A stretch of 64,000 bases of DNA from Tethya wilhelma (lineage: Eukaryota > Porifera > Demospongiae > Tethyida > Tethyidae), in assembly GCA_964030475.1 (NCBI GenBank), contig CAXIPT010000008.1, positions 3,463,074-3,527,073 on the forward strand. Reading direction: 5' to 3'. Shown here one piece after another: positions 1 to 11,324 of this stretch. Positions within the stretch are counted from its first letter, which is position 1, and the number at the start of each line of letters is the position of its first letter. The notes under the pieces were generated by a model. The model saw nothing but the letters and a program-made list of their open reading frames with translations, had not been told where the DNA came from and ran no database searches. The translations under genes and the position numbers were made by a program.

Positions 1-600
1 TTATCGCCATAAAAATCTAACAACACAAAGTAGAGGCTTCAAACTTGCTCAGAGGCTCTCCTTGACAGAAAACCAACTGCATGGAAGGCTTAAACTTTGC
101 CAAAACTTTTCTGATCACTCATAGAGAGAGAGTGCTTGTGCCATAAAAAGTAATGAAACAAGGAATGTCACAATTTCGGCACTATCGGCAAATGACTACT
201 TCATTTTTTTATGCCGCCGGGCCAATTTTAGTCTTCCAATGAAGTTGGCAATACCAAGTTGTAAGGAATGTCAAAATATTATGCATTACAATATATATGT
301 ATTATGATTTGAAGCATGAATCAGATCCATTGACAACTTCAGTTTCAGTGTCCATTGTATACTCAATAATAATTATCAGTTGCAGCTCAATGACACACTG
401 ACTCTAAGCCACTGTATACGTAATCGTAAATAAGAATGGTCCAAATCCAAGGCAATTGCAACACTTGGCAACAAGAAAAAATTTAAAAGAAAAAAATGAA
501 GTAGTCATGTGCCGATAGTGCTGAAATTGTGACATTCCTTGTTTCATTACTTTTTATGGCACTGCTCATTCCTACACTTATTATTTTTTATAAATTTTTA
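1..600. mobile_element. Truncated copy of the repeat-A transposon family
   Basis: Two inverted arms, about 149-204 and 495-580, face each other. The left reads ATGAAACAAGGAATGTCAC and the right carries its reverse complement, ending in CTCATTCCTACACTT. Positions 30-145 match the tail part of the 51.0 kb copy in the same orientation. The same family recurs at 10.3, 23.4, 39, 48.2, 51.0 and 53.2 kb. No coding region is visible, so it is a non-autonomous element. This copy is diverged and internally deleted compared with the one at 23.4 kb. Confidence 0.7.
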
Positions 601-844
601 TTATATAATAACATAACCTTATGTTATTATTATACTCTTGTTGGTAATAATAGGAGCATTTTGGGGGGGAATTCTGAATAAGGGCTAGAGCCAGTCTGAG
701 AGCTAGAGCTATGCAGCCCTTAGGTTCCCTAGCTTCCTATTTGTATTGGCCTTCAAGTAATAATTATATGGCAATTTTATCAGTCAGCCAAGTTTGCCCA
801 AGTTAGGCTTCTGTAAGAACACTGCCTTTGGCATTGAAAGGAAA

Positions 845-1012
845 CACTGGACTGGACTGGAACTTTATTGGACCCCCTGAGCAAACACACCATGTTGCCA
901 AAGGTTTGGTCACATCAGAAACAAGCACAAGGGATTTCCCCTTGCAATTATTGCCCACTAAAAGGTTCAAAGGTCACTCCAGTATTCCAGTCCAGTCTGG
1001 TGAGTGTGGTTA
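845..1012. repeat. Short inverted-repeat (MITE-like) element
   Basis: The left side carries CACTGGACTGGACTGG and the right side CCAGTCCAGTCTGGTGAGTG, which are near reverse complements. The interior is short and non-coding. The rest of 600-1480 shows only AT-rich sequence and a small palindrome near 1300-1345 around CACTGTGAATAT; I see no gene there. Confidence 0.5.
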
Positions 1013-1488
1013 CTAGTCATGATTGCACAATGGCATTATTCCAGACATGGATATTATAATATTATATGCTTCACAATGATAATATATACGCATATTATAT
1101 TATCTATGTTCCAGATAATAAGCGAATTATAATTTATATTATCTATATGTTCCAGACAGCCCAACAAAGGATGCATACTGTTTTGTAGCCCAACTGCAGT
1201 TTACATAGTATACTAGCTAGGCTCAAACCACAAGGAAAATATCAGTAAATATCACAAGCCACAGGGAAACATCACTGATACACACTGTTGGCGCTCTGAT
1301 CTACGTCATCACTGTGAATATTGATTATAATTATATTCACAGTAGTGTCGGACCTGTGTACTCCAACTTTCAACCATGGCCTGTTGTTGAACTTCCTGTA
1401 TGTGATGTCATAGCCTCACTCTACCACAGCCACGGCAGTCTCAATGGGCAAAACACCTGTGATATCATTGCAGCAGTGCACTGAAGCG

Positions 1489-1496
1489 TATAAAAG
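1489..1496 (+). promoter_or_regulatory. TATA box of the SRCR gene
   Basis: TATAAAAG lies about 94 bases before the start codon. The surrounding block, from about 1445 to the ATG, is conserved almost base for base before the second SRCR-like exon 1 at 9.3-9.5 kb. That conservation supports a real core promoter that was duplicated with the exon. Confidence 0.6.
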
Positions 1497-1589
1497 AGGA
1501 GCAGTTTTATTCCTAGCAAACTACTATAAACTTGCAGTAACCCTCAGTATTTTGTGCTCACAACCGAGTCTCTCCGGTACGTGGATATA

Positions 1590-2597
1590 ATGCTACGGTG
1601 TCTTACAATTGCAGTGATCTGCAGCTGCATGTGGCTAGGATCAGCTCAGAATGACAGGGTCTTTGGAAGTGATGATGTGGCAGGTAAGTTCAAATAACTA
1701 ACATAATTAGTTCAAAGTAGAGGCAAAAGTGAAATGGAGCAGCTAGACAAATCTCTTCATGTTTGTATGTGCATGGTTGCATCTCACAGCAGGGCCTGCA
1801 TGTTGAAACAGTAAAAGAGCTGTATATACAAGCTAGTGTGAAATGGAGATCTTGAGTTGCTGTTAGGTTTTTATGTTAATTCTCTTTTGATGCAGAACTG
1901 CGTCTAGTGGGTGGTAACCGTTGTCAGGGGAGGCTGGAGATCAGGCCTGCTACTTCCAGTGAATTTGGACAGGCCTGTGATTTGGACGCTGGCAACAACG
2001 AAGCCATGCCCATCTGCAGGCAGCTTGGGTGTGATGCAGTAGATGCAGAAAGGGTTGATGCAACAAGGTCAGTATCCTGCTGCATGATTCATATGGTATT
2101 GGCAAGCTGTAACCATGCAGCTGAAATTCCGAATGTAATCGTAGTAAATTAATACACATAATTATTATTGATTTGAGTCAGTCTACAAGAAGTTCAGTTA
2201 ATCATGCAGTGCTATTTGCTATTTATACCTATATTATTATAATAATTATTATGGTGGTGCATAGTGTGCTTGTGATGATGCATATATACATTTGTACAGA
2301 TTTGGATTCTCACCAGCTGCAGTGAATGTATATCGAGGATTTGGTTATGTCTGTACTGGAACTGAGAGTACCCTCACTGCATGCCGACGCACTGGATCAG
2401 TTTGTGCTGCAGGCAGTGCTGACCATGCCATAGCCATTAGCTGCAGTAGAGCAAAGGTAACAGTGCGAAATGATATAATGTGTGTACCCATGCTTTCTTT
2501 CCTTCTTTCTTCTCTTATTGTACAGGATCTGAGTCCTCATGTGTTTACTGTTGGAATGCTGCTAGCTGTTACCTTGTGTGTTCTGAAGTGGATTTAA
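1590..2597 (+). CDS. Small SRCR-domain membrane protein, four exons
   Basis: The exons are 1590-1683, 1896-2067, 2300-2456 and 2526-2597. All have GT donors and AG acceptors, and the phases join to 164 residues. Residues 1-20 form a signal peptide ending near CMWLGSAQ. One scavenger receptor cysteine-rich domain spans about residues 32-139: it opens LRLVGGNRCQGRLEI, contains CRQLGC, and has eight cysteines placed as in the family. Exon 4 encodes a short hydrophobic tail, GMLLAVTLCVLKWI, that looks like a C-terminal membrane anchor. SRCR domains are extracellular binding modules used in recognition and adhesion, and sponges carry many such genes. The protein is unusually small, with a single domain. 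The ligand is unknown. A TATA box lies upstream, and a duplicated promoter plus exon 1 lies at 9.4 kb. Confidence 0.85.
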
Positions 2598-2727
2598 CAT
2601 TACAAGAAAATATTCATGCATGATGACAGAGCATGAATTGTAATTTTTTTCCTACATAATAATAATTTATAATAGCTAATTGGTAACATGTCATTGCATG
2701 AGTTGTTAATAGTGTGCTCTTATTTAA

Positions 2728-3493
2728 CCCTTTAGGGCCCGGATTATTTATGCATACTTAATTAGACTTTATGAATATTAAATTAGCTTTGTCTTTTGTA
2801 TATTTTTGTTCTTGCTATAGCCATAGCTACTCTCTTTCTTCACTAGTTTTACTTAGCTATGGTTGGACTAAGCCATAGCTGTGTCAATTCTCTTCTAAGT
2901 TAGCATTTGTTTACTTCAAACGCTTGCAAAAACGGAAGCAGTCAAAGTTCGCCAAATTACTAGCAAAATTTTGGCTTTTTTTCTAGCTAGCAAAGCAGGA
3001 CTACAGAAGCGGTTAGCTGCAGGTATAGCCTAAGCCTCCTTGCACCTCCATAACTAGTGTTAAGCTTCTCCTGCAAAGCACTAGGAAAAAAACGTGAGTT
3101 TAAAACCGACGGTCTCGATCGTGACGCAAACGCGACCTTTGACTTCTAACGTGTATATCTATATGTGCACTGTCTAACTCTATAATTTACTTAACTCTTT
3201 ACATATAACTACTATATATCTTTATTTCTGTGTAGCTACCTACCTTTCACATTTGCACCTATTGTGGTGTGTATTCAATAATAATAATAATAATAATAAT
3301 ATCGCCACACCCACTAATTAGATCTGGGTCAAACTTGGTATTTTACTAGTGCACTACCTTACCTAATTGCATAGCGAGTCTAGAGCTCACAGCTCAAACG
3401 CCATGGCTAGAATAAAAAATATGCGCTTAGTTGCAAAAAATCGCGACCGTTGAATACGCGCATGCGGATTTATCCGCTATCGGCCCTAAAGGG
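2728..3493. mobile_element. Terminal-inverted-repeat element, about 766 bp
   Basis: The left end reads CCCTTTAGGGCCCGGAT and the right end is its near reverse complement, ATCGGCCCTAAAGGG. No long open frame lies between, so this is a non-autonomous DNA transposon. It sits just 3' of the SRCR gene. An (AAT)n microsatellite occupies about 3278-3300. No target-site duplication could be assigned with confidence. Confidence 0.65.
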
Positions 3494-3782
3494 ATATAAG
3501 CATGCCAGATTTATTATTATATTATAAGTTTGTTATAGTTGATAATTTTTTAATGATAATTTATTAAGATGATTCATCAGTGTTGGAACCATTATTTGAT
3601 TACCAGTAGAGGTTGCCATTGTTAACATGCACACATGCAGCTGCATGGCAGTGCACGGTGGCCCTTGCACTTGTTTTAGGTGTAACTATTACTGTAAACA
3701 GGCATTAAGCACTGATAAGCAGTATAAAAATAATTAGTAATGAATATAGATTGTACAGCATGGCATGATTGTTCAAAATCTT

Positions 3783-3895
3783 TAAGTGGGAGGCACTCAA
3801 TGCATGGTCAATTAAGAGTCCGCACACTTAAGGGCATAATGCAGTGACCCCAAGCTACTCTATTGTCACCTCCACCCAGCCAGTAACGGGTAATC
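3783..3895. repeat. Interspersed repeat, related to 7720-7852
   Basis: The segment contains CACACTTAAGGGCATA, AGCTACTCTATTG and CACCCAGCCAGTAAC in the same order as at 7720-7852. The two are diverged copies of one non-coding repeat. Confidence 0.55.
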
Positions 3896-4068
3896 AGCCT
3901 ATAAAAACTTAATTTGGTCTGGCAGGGCCAAATGAGGAATATGGCATGAGAACAGTGTACACATGTACAGTTACAGAGATAGTCTTTCATGAACCACTCA
4001 AGTAAGTAAAGTACAAGTAAACAAATGCCATTGGTGTCAACCAAGGTTAACAGCATGCATGTAAAGGA

Positions 4069-4099
4069 TTTTGACCTGGCATGTTCTGCCAGGTCAAAA
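4069..4099. repeat. Perfect 13-bp-arm hairpin
   Basis: TTTTGACCTGGCA, a 5-base loop TGTTC, then the exact reverse complement. It lies in a larger partly palindromic stretch (about 3910-4260) that also has TTTGGACCA facing TGGTCCAAA. Probably the centre of a MITE-like element. Confidence 0.6.
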
Positions 4100-4739
4100 T
4101 GTTTCAAAATATTTGGACCAGATCCACATCATAATATCGAAATATATCGACCAGGGAGTCCATTTGAAAGGTGGTCCAAATTTTTCATGACAGATACCGT
4201 AAGTTTCATCCAGCAGCCTGAAATGGCTTTCCAGCCTATTAAAAAAGCTGGGCAATTTTTCACATAGATCGAGTATTCCGAATTTGCTTCAGCTGCAAAG
4301 CAGTTCAGTTTTCATATATAATTTATCTGCTAAACAAAAATCATCAAACTTATAGCCACACCAATAATTATTGTAACACAAAAAATCTTGTCTATAGACA
4401 TATGTACACAGAGCTAGAGATTGTAAAGTGTAATATGTGGGGATGTCAGTTAAAAAGACCTGTATACACAAATTTACAGCTCAGGTGTTGGTAAATGCTT
4501 ACAAAAATGAACTATAAAAGCACAGACTTTAAATTTCCAAATCCTATAGAAACTGCCCCACCAGAATTAATGAAGGCACCAAGGTGCATAACCCTTGGTG
4601 CGGGGTACATATAATCATACAGGCTGAATCTTATAAGTATTTTGATGGTATTTGATATATTATAGCAGCTTATTGTGTAGTCTAATATTATATTGTTATT
4701 TCTGTATAATGTAGTTGGATGAGTGTGTATCAATAAGCA

Positions 4740-5143
4740 GGTCTGCAGCTATGCTATGGGACTCGCTCAGGCTCGCCCCTCATGCTTGCCCCAAAATTTT
4801 AACAGGATGAATGGGTGTGGCCTCGAAGCTTAGCTCAGATAGGCTGAAAAGCCTCAGATTTCAGAAACTATAGGCTTTTGTTGCTTTGTAAAAGGACCTC
4901 AGGCCATTTCATATCAGTAGCTAAGCTTCTACTGTCTATGCTATGAAGCTCGCTCAGGCTCGTCCCCCAAAATTATGGGTGTGGCCTCGAAGCTTAGCGC
5001 TCAAAGAGGCTGAAAAGCTTCATATCTCAGGAACTACAGGCTTTTGTGGAATTCTTTGTGTAATTTTTTTAGATAATCTCGATTATTTTACCTTGGTATA
5101 CCGCTTTTGAAGACTGGAGCTGCCGTTCTTGAGATATAGTTGG

Positions 5144-5183
<40 letters not shown>

Positions 5184-5230
5184 ACATGACTACCATAACC
5201 CCTGCTGCGCATGCGCACCAAGGGTTAAAA
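4740..5230. repeat. Repeat-B family with two related units and a (CA)n tract
   Basis: Two tandem diverged units each contain GGGTGTGGCCTCGAAGCTTA followed by a CAGGCTTTTG block. They are followed by (CA)n at about 5142-5179 and by GACTACCATAACCCC and GCGCACCAAGGGTTAAA. The same GTGGCCTCGAAGCT and GACTACC blocks occur in the elements at 56.9-57.5, 58.8-59.5 and 61.4-61.7 kb, so these are distant relatives. No gene is seen between about 5230 and 5900 beyond a second (CA)n tract. Confidence 0.5.
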
Positions 5231-5708
5231 ATGGATGATAAACTTGGTTAAAACTAAGAGATTATTACTGGATATGCAAACTAGTCACAATAACGAAAGT
5301 ATCAAATTAAAGCCCTCAATAGGACAATCTACAACAACAAACCAAATTTGACTCTTAATAGCCAAGGATGGACTGTGACTGCTACCCAATTTTTCTCTTT
5401 AATTAACTCCTTAGCTCTATATTTCGCTATTTCTTGTAATCCTGAATTTGGCTATTAAAAAAAACAAAAAAAAAAACAAAAAAAAACAAAAACTCCTAAA
5501 TAGGGAAGTACTCTTCCTATAAGCATGATCTGACTACATTAACTTGTGGGATGTGTGTGAACAGAAATGGCCAATGAGATATGTTCTCCCAATGACCTAG
5601 CTTTCACAATCACTGCATGGCCATTCCGTCATGCATGATGTTACTTAAAATTCCCCACATAAAATGAATATCAGATCCCTGCACATAATTATCACTATGT
5701 GGACCACT

Positions 5709-5716
5709 CCACACTG

Positions 5717-5776
<60 letters not shown>
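5709..5776. repeat. (CA)n microsatellite
   Basis: An uninterrupted run of about 34 CA units. Open frames crossing it are composition artefacts. Confidence 0.95.
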
Positions 5777-5905
5777 CAATTGATTCACTTATAATATGAC
5801 AGTCAGCATGAAAAATTAGCTTCTCTCTCACAAAAAATCTCCCTTCTAAATAAAACATTAGCAAACTTTGGAAAGCTTGCCTGGAATGAAGCTATAGTTA
5901 CTCAC

Positions 5906-7326
5906 CTCTTCAACTTTACTAGGAAGCGTAGCACGTGATGAGCGCTGAGATTTCCTAGTTCTCTTGACACCAGAAGAAGGTTTCGTGGCTTTTACAAAAG
6001 AGATGTTCTGTTGCTGCTCCAGTGGAGGTAAGTGATGGTGGACTGTGGTGGTCCTTAGAGGGAGGGTGCTAGCACCACTCTTCTTCCTCAGGTGCTCACT
6101 GTGAAAGGTTTCATGGTATACAGTATGTAAGTATGTGTGCATGTACATGTAGGTATGTGTGGAGAATGCAAAATTTTTTACACAAACAGCTCCACTTACA
6201 CGGCCAGTCCTGGGGAGGAGCTACCTGTGATGATGCAGACAATGGGAGTGGAATTGAACTGAGACAGCTCCAGCTAGGATGATGATGATGGTGTGGAAAG
6301 ACAGTATTATACTTGTAAAAGAAGTAATTTTTTTCTAAATAAAGAGTTGTNGCATGCATGCATAACTATTGTTATGATAAATAGAACTAATTTTAAGGGC
6401 TATTACACAGTCAACTCATTCGCTGTAAGAACTGCTTGAGTTGCACTAGATCTATTTTGTTCGCACTAAAGGAACCCTTCTCCTGGAATTAAAATTGTGG
6501 ACATGTAAATTAATAATTAACTGATAATTATAGGCTTGTACACAAGTACACTCTATGGTTTATTCAATCAAATAATTTATTGGCCAATGACTTCAGTAAA
6601 AATTACGAAATTGACTCACTTTGAACCAGCTGTGTTCTTTAGCTGCTGTAGCACTTGGCCGTTCGCTATAGTGAAGAACAATATAATAATCAAGCTGAAA
6701 ATTTAATTTCCCATAGCAGTCATGTATCACATTTGAACATTAATGGAAACATATAATGTCATAAAAACAATTTAGTTATACTACGTACTTAGGAGCTCTG
6801 ACAAAGATAGCCTTCATAAGTTGCATTGCCTCTCGACTACAGGCTGGAGCTCGAGGACTGGGGAAGTAATACTCTAATGAAGTGATGTTGGCAATAGTGT
6901 GAACAGAACTGCCTCCTTGAAATGGAGTGGATCCGTGAAATCTAAAAGCGAATGTAGTGGTGTAAAATAAGAACTTTCTCTAATGATGACCATTACCAAC
7001 TATTGATTGAACATGCGTGAGTGGTTTCCTTTGCTGAGTCAGCAAGACAAGTTGACACAATGTGATTGACTGATTGATTGGTTTAATGTAATGTAATGTA
7101 GTGTAGTCACATGAGTGATTGGAATGCAATAAATGACATGCCATATCTTCATTAACGCATTGAGTCAACAGGAGGATTCATAGCAGCTACAAGTGTTCCT
7201 TACGTACAGCATATAGGTTATGATTCCCACTCCCCATACATCTGTGCCAGGACCAACTGCGATCTGTTCAAACACCTCAGGGGGAACGTACTCGTAGTTA
7301 TAGCTTCTCTCAAAGTGCTGAGTCAG
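5906..7326 (-). CDS. Ser/Thr protein kinase, DAPK/MLCK-like C-lobe (partial)
   Basis: On the minus strand the exons are 7208-7326, 6789-6941, 6620-6665, 6200-6273 and 5906-6098, and all join in phase. The first three encode the kinase C-lobe. PPEVFEQ matches the APE region, GTDVWGVGIITYML is subdomain IX, FHGSTPFQGG and TIANITSLEYYF follow, and RPSATAAKEHSWF is the closing subdomain XI. This spacing is typical of the DAPK/DRAK/MLCK branch of CaM-kinase-like enzymes. The last two exons give a low-complexity basic tail rich in Ser, Thr and Arg. The N-lobe and catalytic loop should lie above 7326 but are not recognisable; repeats start there. No stop codon was reached at the 3' side either. A single n at 6351 lies in one intron. 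Confidence 0.72.
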
Positions 7327-7640
7327 CTGTTCATCCATCCATCCATCCTTATTGAATTAAGGTTATATTAGATTCCTTGCATCCATATTAGTTAATGACT
7401 TGGCTTTTTATGCATAGCCAAGGATGGACTACTATTCATCTCTGTGATTTGACTTCCAAATAGGGTAATGCTCTTCCTAAGTTAAATAAATCTAACCACA
7501 TTAATTTGTATGATGTGCATGTGTGACAGAAATGGCCAATGAGATGTCCCCCCAATTAATGATCTTGTGACTTATAATTCTCCACATAAAATGAATAGTA
7601 CCAAATGGATAGTATCAGATCCATATGTACAATGTGGACT

Positions 7641-7643
<3 letters not shown>

Positions 7644-7695
<52 letters not shown>
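7644..7695. repeat. (CA)n microsatellite
   Basis: About 26 CA units, flanked on the right by the repeat shared with 3783-3895 (here 7720-7852). Confidence 0.95.
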
Positions 7696-7697
<2 letters not shown>

Positions 7698-7876
7698 CAC
7701 ACAAATTATAGTTGTACGACCCTTAAGTGGGGGGGGCACTCGAAGCATGTTTGAGTGCCACACACTTAAGGGCATATGTAACTACTTCTGACCCCTTTGA
7801 CCCCTATAGCTACTCTATTGGTCACCTCTGGTCCACCCAGCCAGTAACCGGCAAACAAACAAACACACACACACAA

Positions 7877-7980
7877 CCCTAGAGGGGCTGGCTGCTCAGC
7901 CTGGTATAGGACATACCACACTAGCCCTGTTGGTCTTCTCTCCCAAGCTACTAGTACTCTTGTGAATGGAGAGTTAAGAT
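7877..7980 (+). pseudogene. Decayed fragment of the MFSD8-like last exon
   Basis: CTAGAGGGGCTGG at 7878 and CTGTTGGTCTTCTC at about 7927, followed by CCCAAGCTA and GAATGGAGA, match the last exon of the MFSD8-like gene at 26.3 and 35.5 kb in the same order. A short CA tract precedes it, just as (CA)n precedes the intact exons. The 5' half of the exon is missing and the remainder carries indels, so this is a dead relic. From 7980 to about 9300 I see no supportable gene; an open frame at 8753-9136 has no recognisable features. Confidence 0.6.
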
Positions 7981-9366
7981 ATTAAACAACCAAGAGTGAA
8001 GAGTACGTAGCTGCGTAGGCGGGCCAAGCTCAAGCTGCGTGATAGTGGCGTCATGACACGTAGTAGAACTTGTACTTGTCAAAACAATTAGTACTGCAGT
8101 TCTGCAGCAGCTGCTGGAACAGTGTAACCACTATGTTTTTATAAGACCACTTATCTTACACATTTCGTGATGCAACCAATGCACAACATAAGCGCAATAC
8201 TAACATACATGAGTTACGTACTCTTCCTAATACACTCTTGAAACAACTTATAGCTATAGTGTACCCACTATATTAAGAATTAATATTATTATATACCGTC
8301 ACAGCATAATAATTATATTATAGATGGAAATGTTTGGAAGGATTTTATTTTGGTGAAATTGGTAAATTTCCCCAAATCACCAAAATTAAATCTGCCAAAA
8401 TTTATTGCCAGAATACTACTATTTGAATGTGTGCTAGCCCGATCGTGTCTAAAGTTTGTTTTTTTTCAAGTCTAGCCATGCAGGCAACTATAAATGCTTT
8501 CAAAAACGATACTATAGCTTTATACCTTCACTACATAGCAAGTTTCAAGCTTATGTGGTGAAGGGCCATGGATGTTGCTCTGAACCCTTCTATCACGCGA
8601 CGATAATGTAGTTATAATTATACCTAGCCTCGTTCCCAGGTCTGGGAATGAGGCAATAAGTTACACCCTCCCAAAGTTTTTTTACACTGTCCAAAGCTTC
8701 ACTATTAAAAGCAAGAATTAGCTAAGGCTTCATGGCAGCACAGTTAGCTTGATTGTTGCTTAGCTTCATCATTGTAATATCTCTATACTTATGCAGAGCT
8801 AGCTATACCTGTTCCCCCAATAGAAAAGAGTACCTCAAGCCTACCCTTTCTACCTGGCACATGCATACTGTATTATACCATAAGGAAAAAACATCACCAT
8901 ACACACCTATAGCTGGGTTACGCAACACAGTGTCTCCATGGAAACAAGCCTCAGCTCTGGAGTGTGGTGCAAATCATGGTAGCTCAGTATGTGTTTGTGT
9001 AAACACTGCATCAGTGTATGTACTTTCCAAACATGACATTTTGGTGATTGAGAATAATGGGAGGGAGTCACTAGTCTTGTGGGCTAGACTCTTCCCAAGG
9101 GAAAGGAAGCCAGCCTTGTTCACTGTTAGCAGATAGTGCATGTGGTTTGCTGTCAGTTGTCAAAATAGGCAACCTTTAGTAGGGACTACTATTGGAGTTT
9201 AGCTACATAGCAACTGTGGCACCTGGCCAATTAGCCCAGCTAAGCCCTAATTATAAACAAAGACATTATTCCCAATGATCCCCCCACGAGACTAGTGACT
9301 CCCCAACAACACTATTATATAATGGGCAAAACACCTGTGAGTGGTATCATTGCAGCAGTGCAAGCA

Positions 9367-9374
9367 TATAAAAG
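9367..9374 (+). promoter_or_regulatory. TATA box of the duplicated SRCR exon 1
   Basis: TATAAAAG sits 90 bases before the ATG, inside a block (about 9320-9456) that closely matches the promoter at 1443-1589. Confidence 0.55.
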
Positions 9375-9456
9375 AGGAGCCGTTTTATCCCTAGCAACAT
9401 ACTATAATTATACTTGAAGTAACCGTGCTCACAACCGAGTCTCTCCAGTGGATATA

Positions 9457-9553
9457 ATGGTTTGGAAGTGCACCCTTACAATTGCGGTGATCTGCAGCTG
9501 CATGTGGCTAGGATCAGCTCAGAACAGCATCTTTGGAAGTGAAAATGTGGCAG
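9457..9553 (+). CDS. Exon 1 of a second SRCR-like gene (signal peptide only)
   Basis: The exon encodes 32 residues plus one base, starting MVWKCTLTIAVICSCMWLGS. This is the same signal peptide as the 1.6 kb gene, and it ends in the same phase at GGCAG|GTAAGTT. No SRCR exons follow: an inverted copy of this exon and a gap (n at 10024) come next. It is either the start of a paralogue whose remainder is lost from the assembly, or an abandoned duplicate. Confidence 0.6.
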
Positions 9554-9861
9554 GTAAGTTTAGCCATAGATAATTAGCTGCATACAAACATGGAGAAATT
9601 TGTCTATATAGCTGCTTCTTTTCACTTTGCCTTTACTTTGAACTAATTATGAATTGAATTGAATTATATTTTAGCATCATGCACTGATGCCAAGATGGCA
9701 TCAGGCCTGGGATAGGCCTATATGACAAAAACAAACAAAAAAAAACAAGCATAGACTACAACAGAGACAAAACACAGATACTATACTGACATGTTTAGTA
9801 TCCTATGTTAACAGTGGTTTAAATTTGATAGTACATGTAAATTTCTGTTTGTGTGGTTGCA

Positions 9862-10023
9862 TGCAGCTAATTATCTATGGCTAAACTTACCTGCCACATT
9901 TTCACTTCCAAAGATGCTGTTCTGAGCTGATCCTAGCCACATGCAGCTGCAGATCACCGCAATTGTAAGGGTGCACTTCCAAACCATTATATCCACTGGA
10001 GAGACTCGGTTGTGAGCACGGTT
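9862..10023 (-). pseudogene. Inverted copy of the SRCR-like exon 1
   Basis: This segment is the reverse complement of about 9425-9582, including the ATG (9985-9987), signal peptide and donor site (exon 9891-9987). I found no differences by eye. The arms are separated by about 280 bases, and the right arm stops at the n at 10024. It may be a genuine inverted duplication or an assembly foldback. Confidence 0.7.
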
Positions 10024-10036
10024 NGGGTCGCCAAAA

Positions 10037-10259
10037 TGTAACAGTCAGGGTCTTAGACCGTAAGTTGTGGTGCCCGCAAGGCCGTGTTATTCACAGTGAA
10101 ACCTTTCTTATTATAATGTCAGACTCAGAATCATGAGGACTCAGTACAACTCTAAAATATAACTCTAGTACACAGTATCTTATACTCCTAAACACAACAT
10201 AACAATACTGCCTGTACTACGGAATGCAATTAACAAATTCAATAGCATAACAATGTACA
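10037..10259 (-). mobile_element. Probable LTR of a Gypsy-like retrotransposon (remnant)
   Basis: Read on the minus strand, the segment starts TGTACATTG and ends CTGTTACA, and is then followed by TTTTGGCGACCC. That last string resembles a tRNA primer-binding site placed directly after a 5' LTR. The TG...CA ends and a length of about 223 bases fit a short LTR. The internal region would lie to the left, but the assembly breaks at 10024. No protein-coding part is present. Confidence 0.4.
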
Positions 10260-10261
10260 AC

Positions 10262-10357
10262 TTTACACTTTGGCTAGAATTTTATAGTGACCAACATTTT
10301 GTATTGTGTCTATGGGACAGTCGGCCCATTCCTACTATATGTACGGTAGTACGTATG
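10262..10357. mobile_element. End fragment of the repeat-A transposon
   Basis: CAACATTTTGTAT, GTGTCTATGGGACAG and GGCCCATTCCTACTAT match the right end of the element at 24.35-24.43 kb in the same orientation. It lies about 125 bases before the giant coding region. Confidence 0.7.
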
Positions 10358-10482
10358 ATACCTACAAAAAAATGGGACCCTGTATAAATATAACAGTTTA
10401 CTGTACCAGCATTCTAGTAGATAAATATTATAGCTTCTATACATTATCATTAAAATTATCGTTTTTCCTCCCCTGCACAAAG

Positions 10483-11324
10483 ATGCCAAGCACCATTACC
10501 TTGTTGATGGAGGTCCAACAAAGAAGCCTGGAGGAGGTTCTCCTGTATTTTTCTTTGCCAATGTTATCGAAACATTCTTAAAGTATGCATTCAAGGGAAC
10601 AGACGATGTCTTCAAGGCTGAAGGTATCATGGTTACGCATCCTGATGCTGACCATCAACAAGGTATGCAAAAGCTTCTTGACGAATTCACTCCAAACAAA
10701 GATCCAAGTCCAGGTAAGGCAAAGTTTGAATTTGATGGTCCACTCTTGTTTACTTCGTCTGCGATTCAAAGGCTGAGTGCAATAAATTTTGCAGAAAAGA
10801 AATTATCATCAGGAGATACAATTGATGGTTTTGAAAACATCTTTACGTTTTATTTTCCTGATCCAAAAGCAAAAACCAGGTTGTACTATTACAACACTAA
10901 GCTACCACCAACACCAGCACCTACACCTCCTGTACCTCCTGCACCACCTTTACCACCATCTACTGGCACTGCTATATACAATGTAGACGCCAGTAAGCCA
11001 AACAGATCCAGCATTCTTCTGAACATATCTGACCCAAACAACCCTTCAGATGTTCAGGTTTCCCTTAATGGTGATTCTTTGGGGTATTTAGTTTTGGAAG
11101 CTCTGCAAGGTAAGAATCCTAATGTTTTTAAAGTACCACATCATGGGAGTCGCAAAAATAGCATTCCATTACAGAACTTTGAACCAGATGAAAAAAATGA
11201 AACCTCGAAAAACCTAGCTGCTCATGCACTTCTAATTGAGATGATTCCACGTTTACCTGCAGCTGCTGATCGTTTAGTAAATTATCAGATAATTGAATCA
11301 AACATTAAAAGTTTTAACGATTGA
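10483..11324 (+). CDS. Segment 1: ComEC-like metallo-beta-lactamase domain
   Basis: Conserved motifs appear in family order: LVDGGPT (strand before the active site), THPDADHQQG (the HxxxDH metal-binding motif), LNGDS (the GD aspartate) and VPHHGSRKNS (the HHGS motif). These match the metallo-hydrolase domain of ComEC/Rec2-type proteins rather than antibiotic-degrading lactamases. A proline-rich insert (TPPVPPAPPLPP) separates the two halves. All expected metal ligands are present, so the fold could be active if expressed. The frame ends at TGA 11322-11324 but stays open beyond it in the same frame. The upstream edge is an inferred acceptor; there is no in-frame ATG at it, and stops lie further upstream. 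Confidence 0.7.

Noticed and set aside
828..1059. Short open frames on the plus strand
   Set aside because: They lie in an inverted-repeat element and show no splice context or domain.
5610..5864. Open frame of poly Cys-Val on the minus strand
   Set aside because: It is only the translation of a (CA)n/(GT)n microsatellite. The same applies to 7567-7791, 42785-43125 and the Ser-Leu run at 45666-45739.
8753..9136. 127-codon open frame
   Set aside because: No recognisable domain, uneven composition and no splice or promoter support; it lies between repeat remnants.
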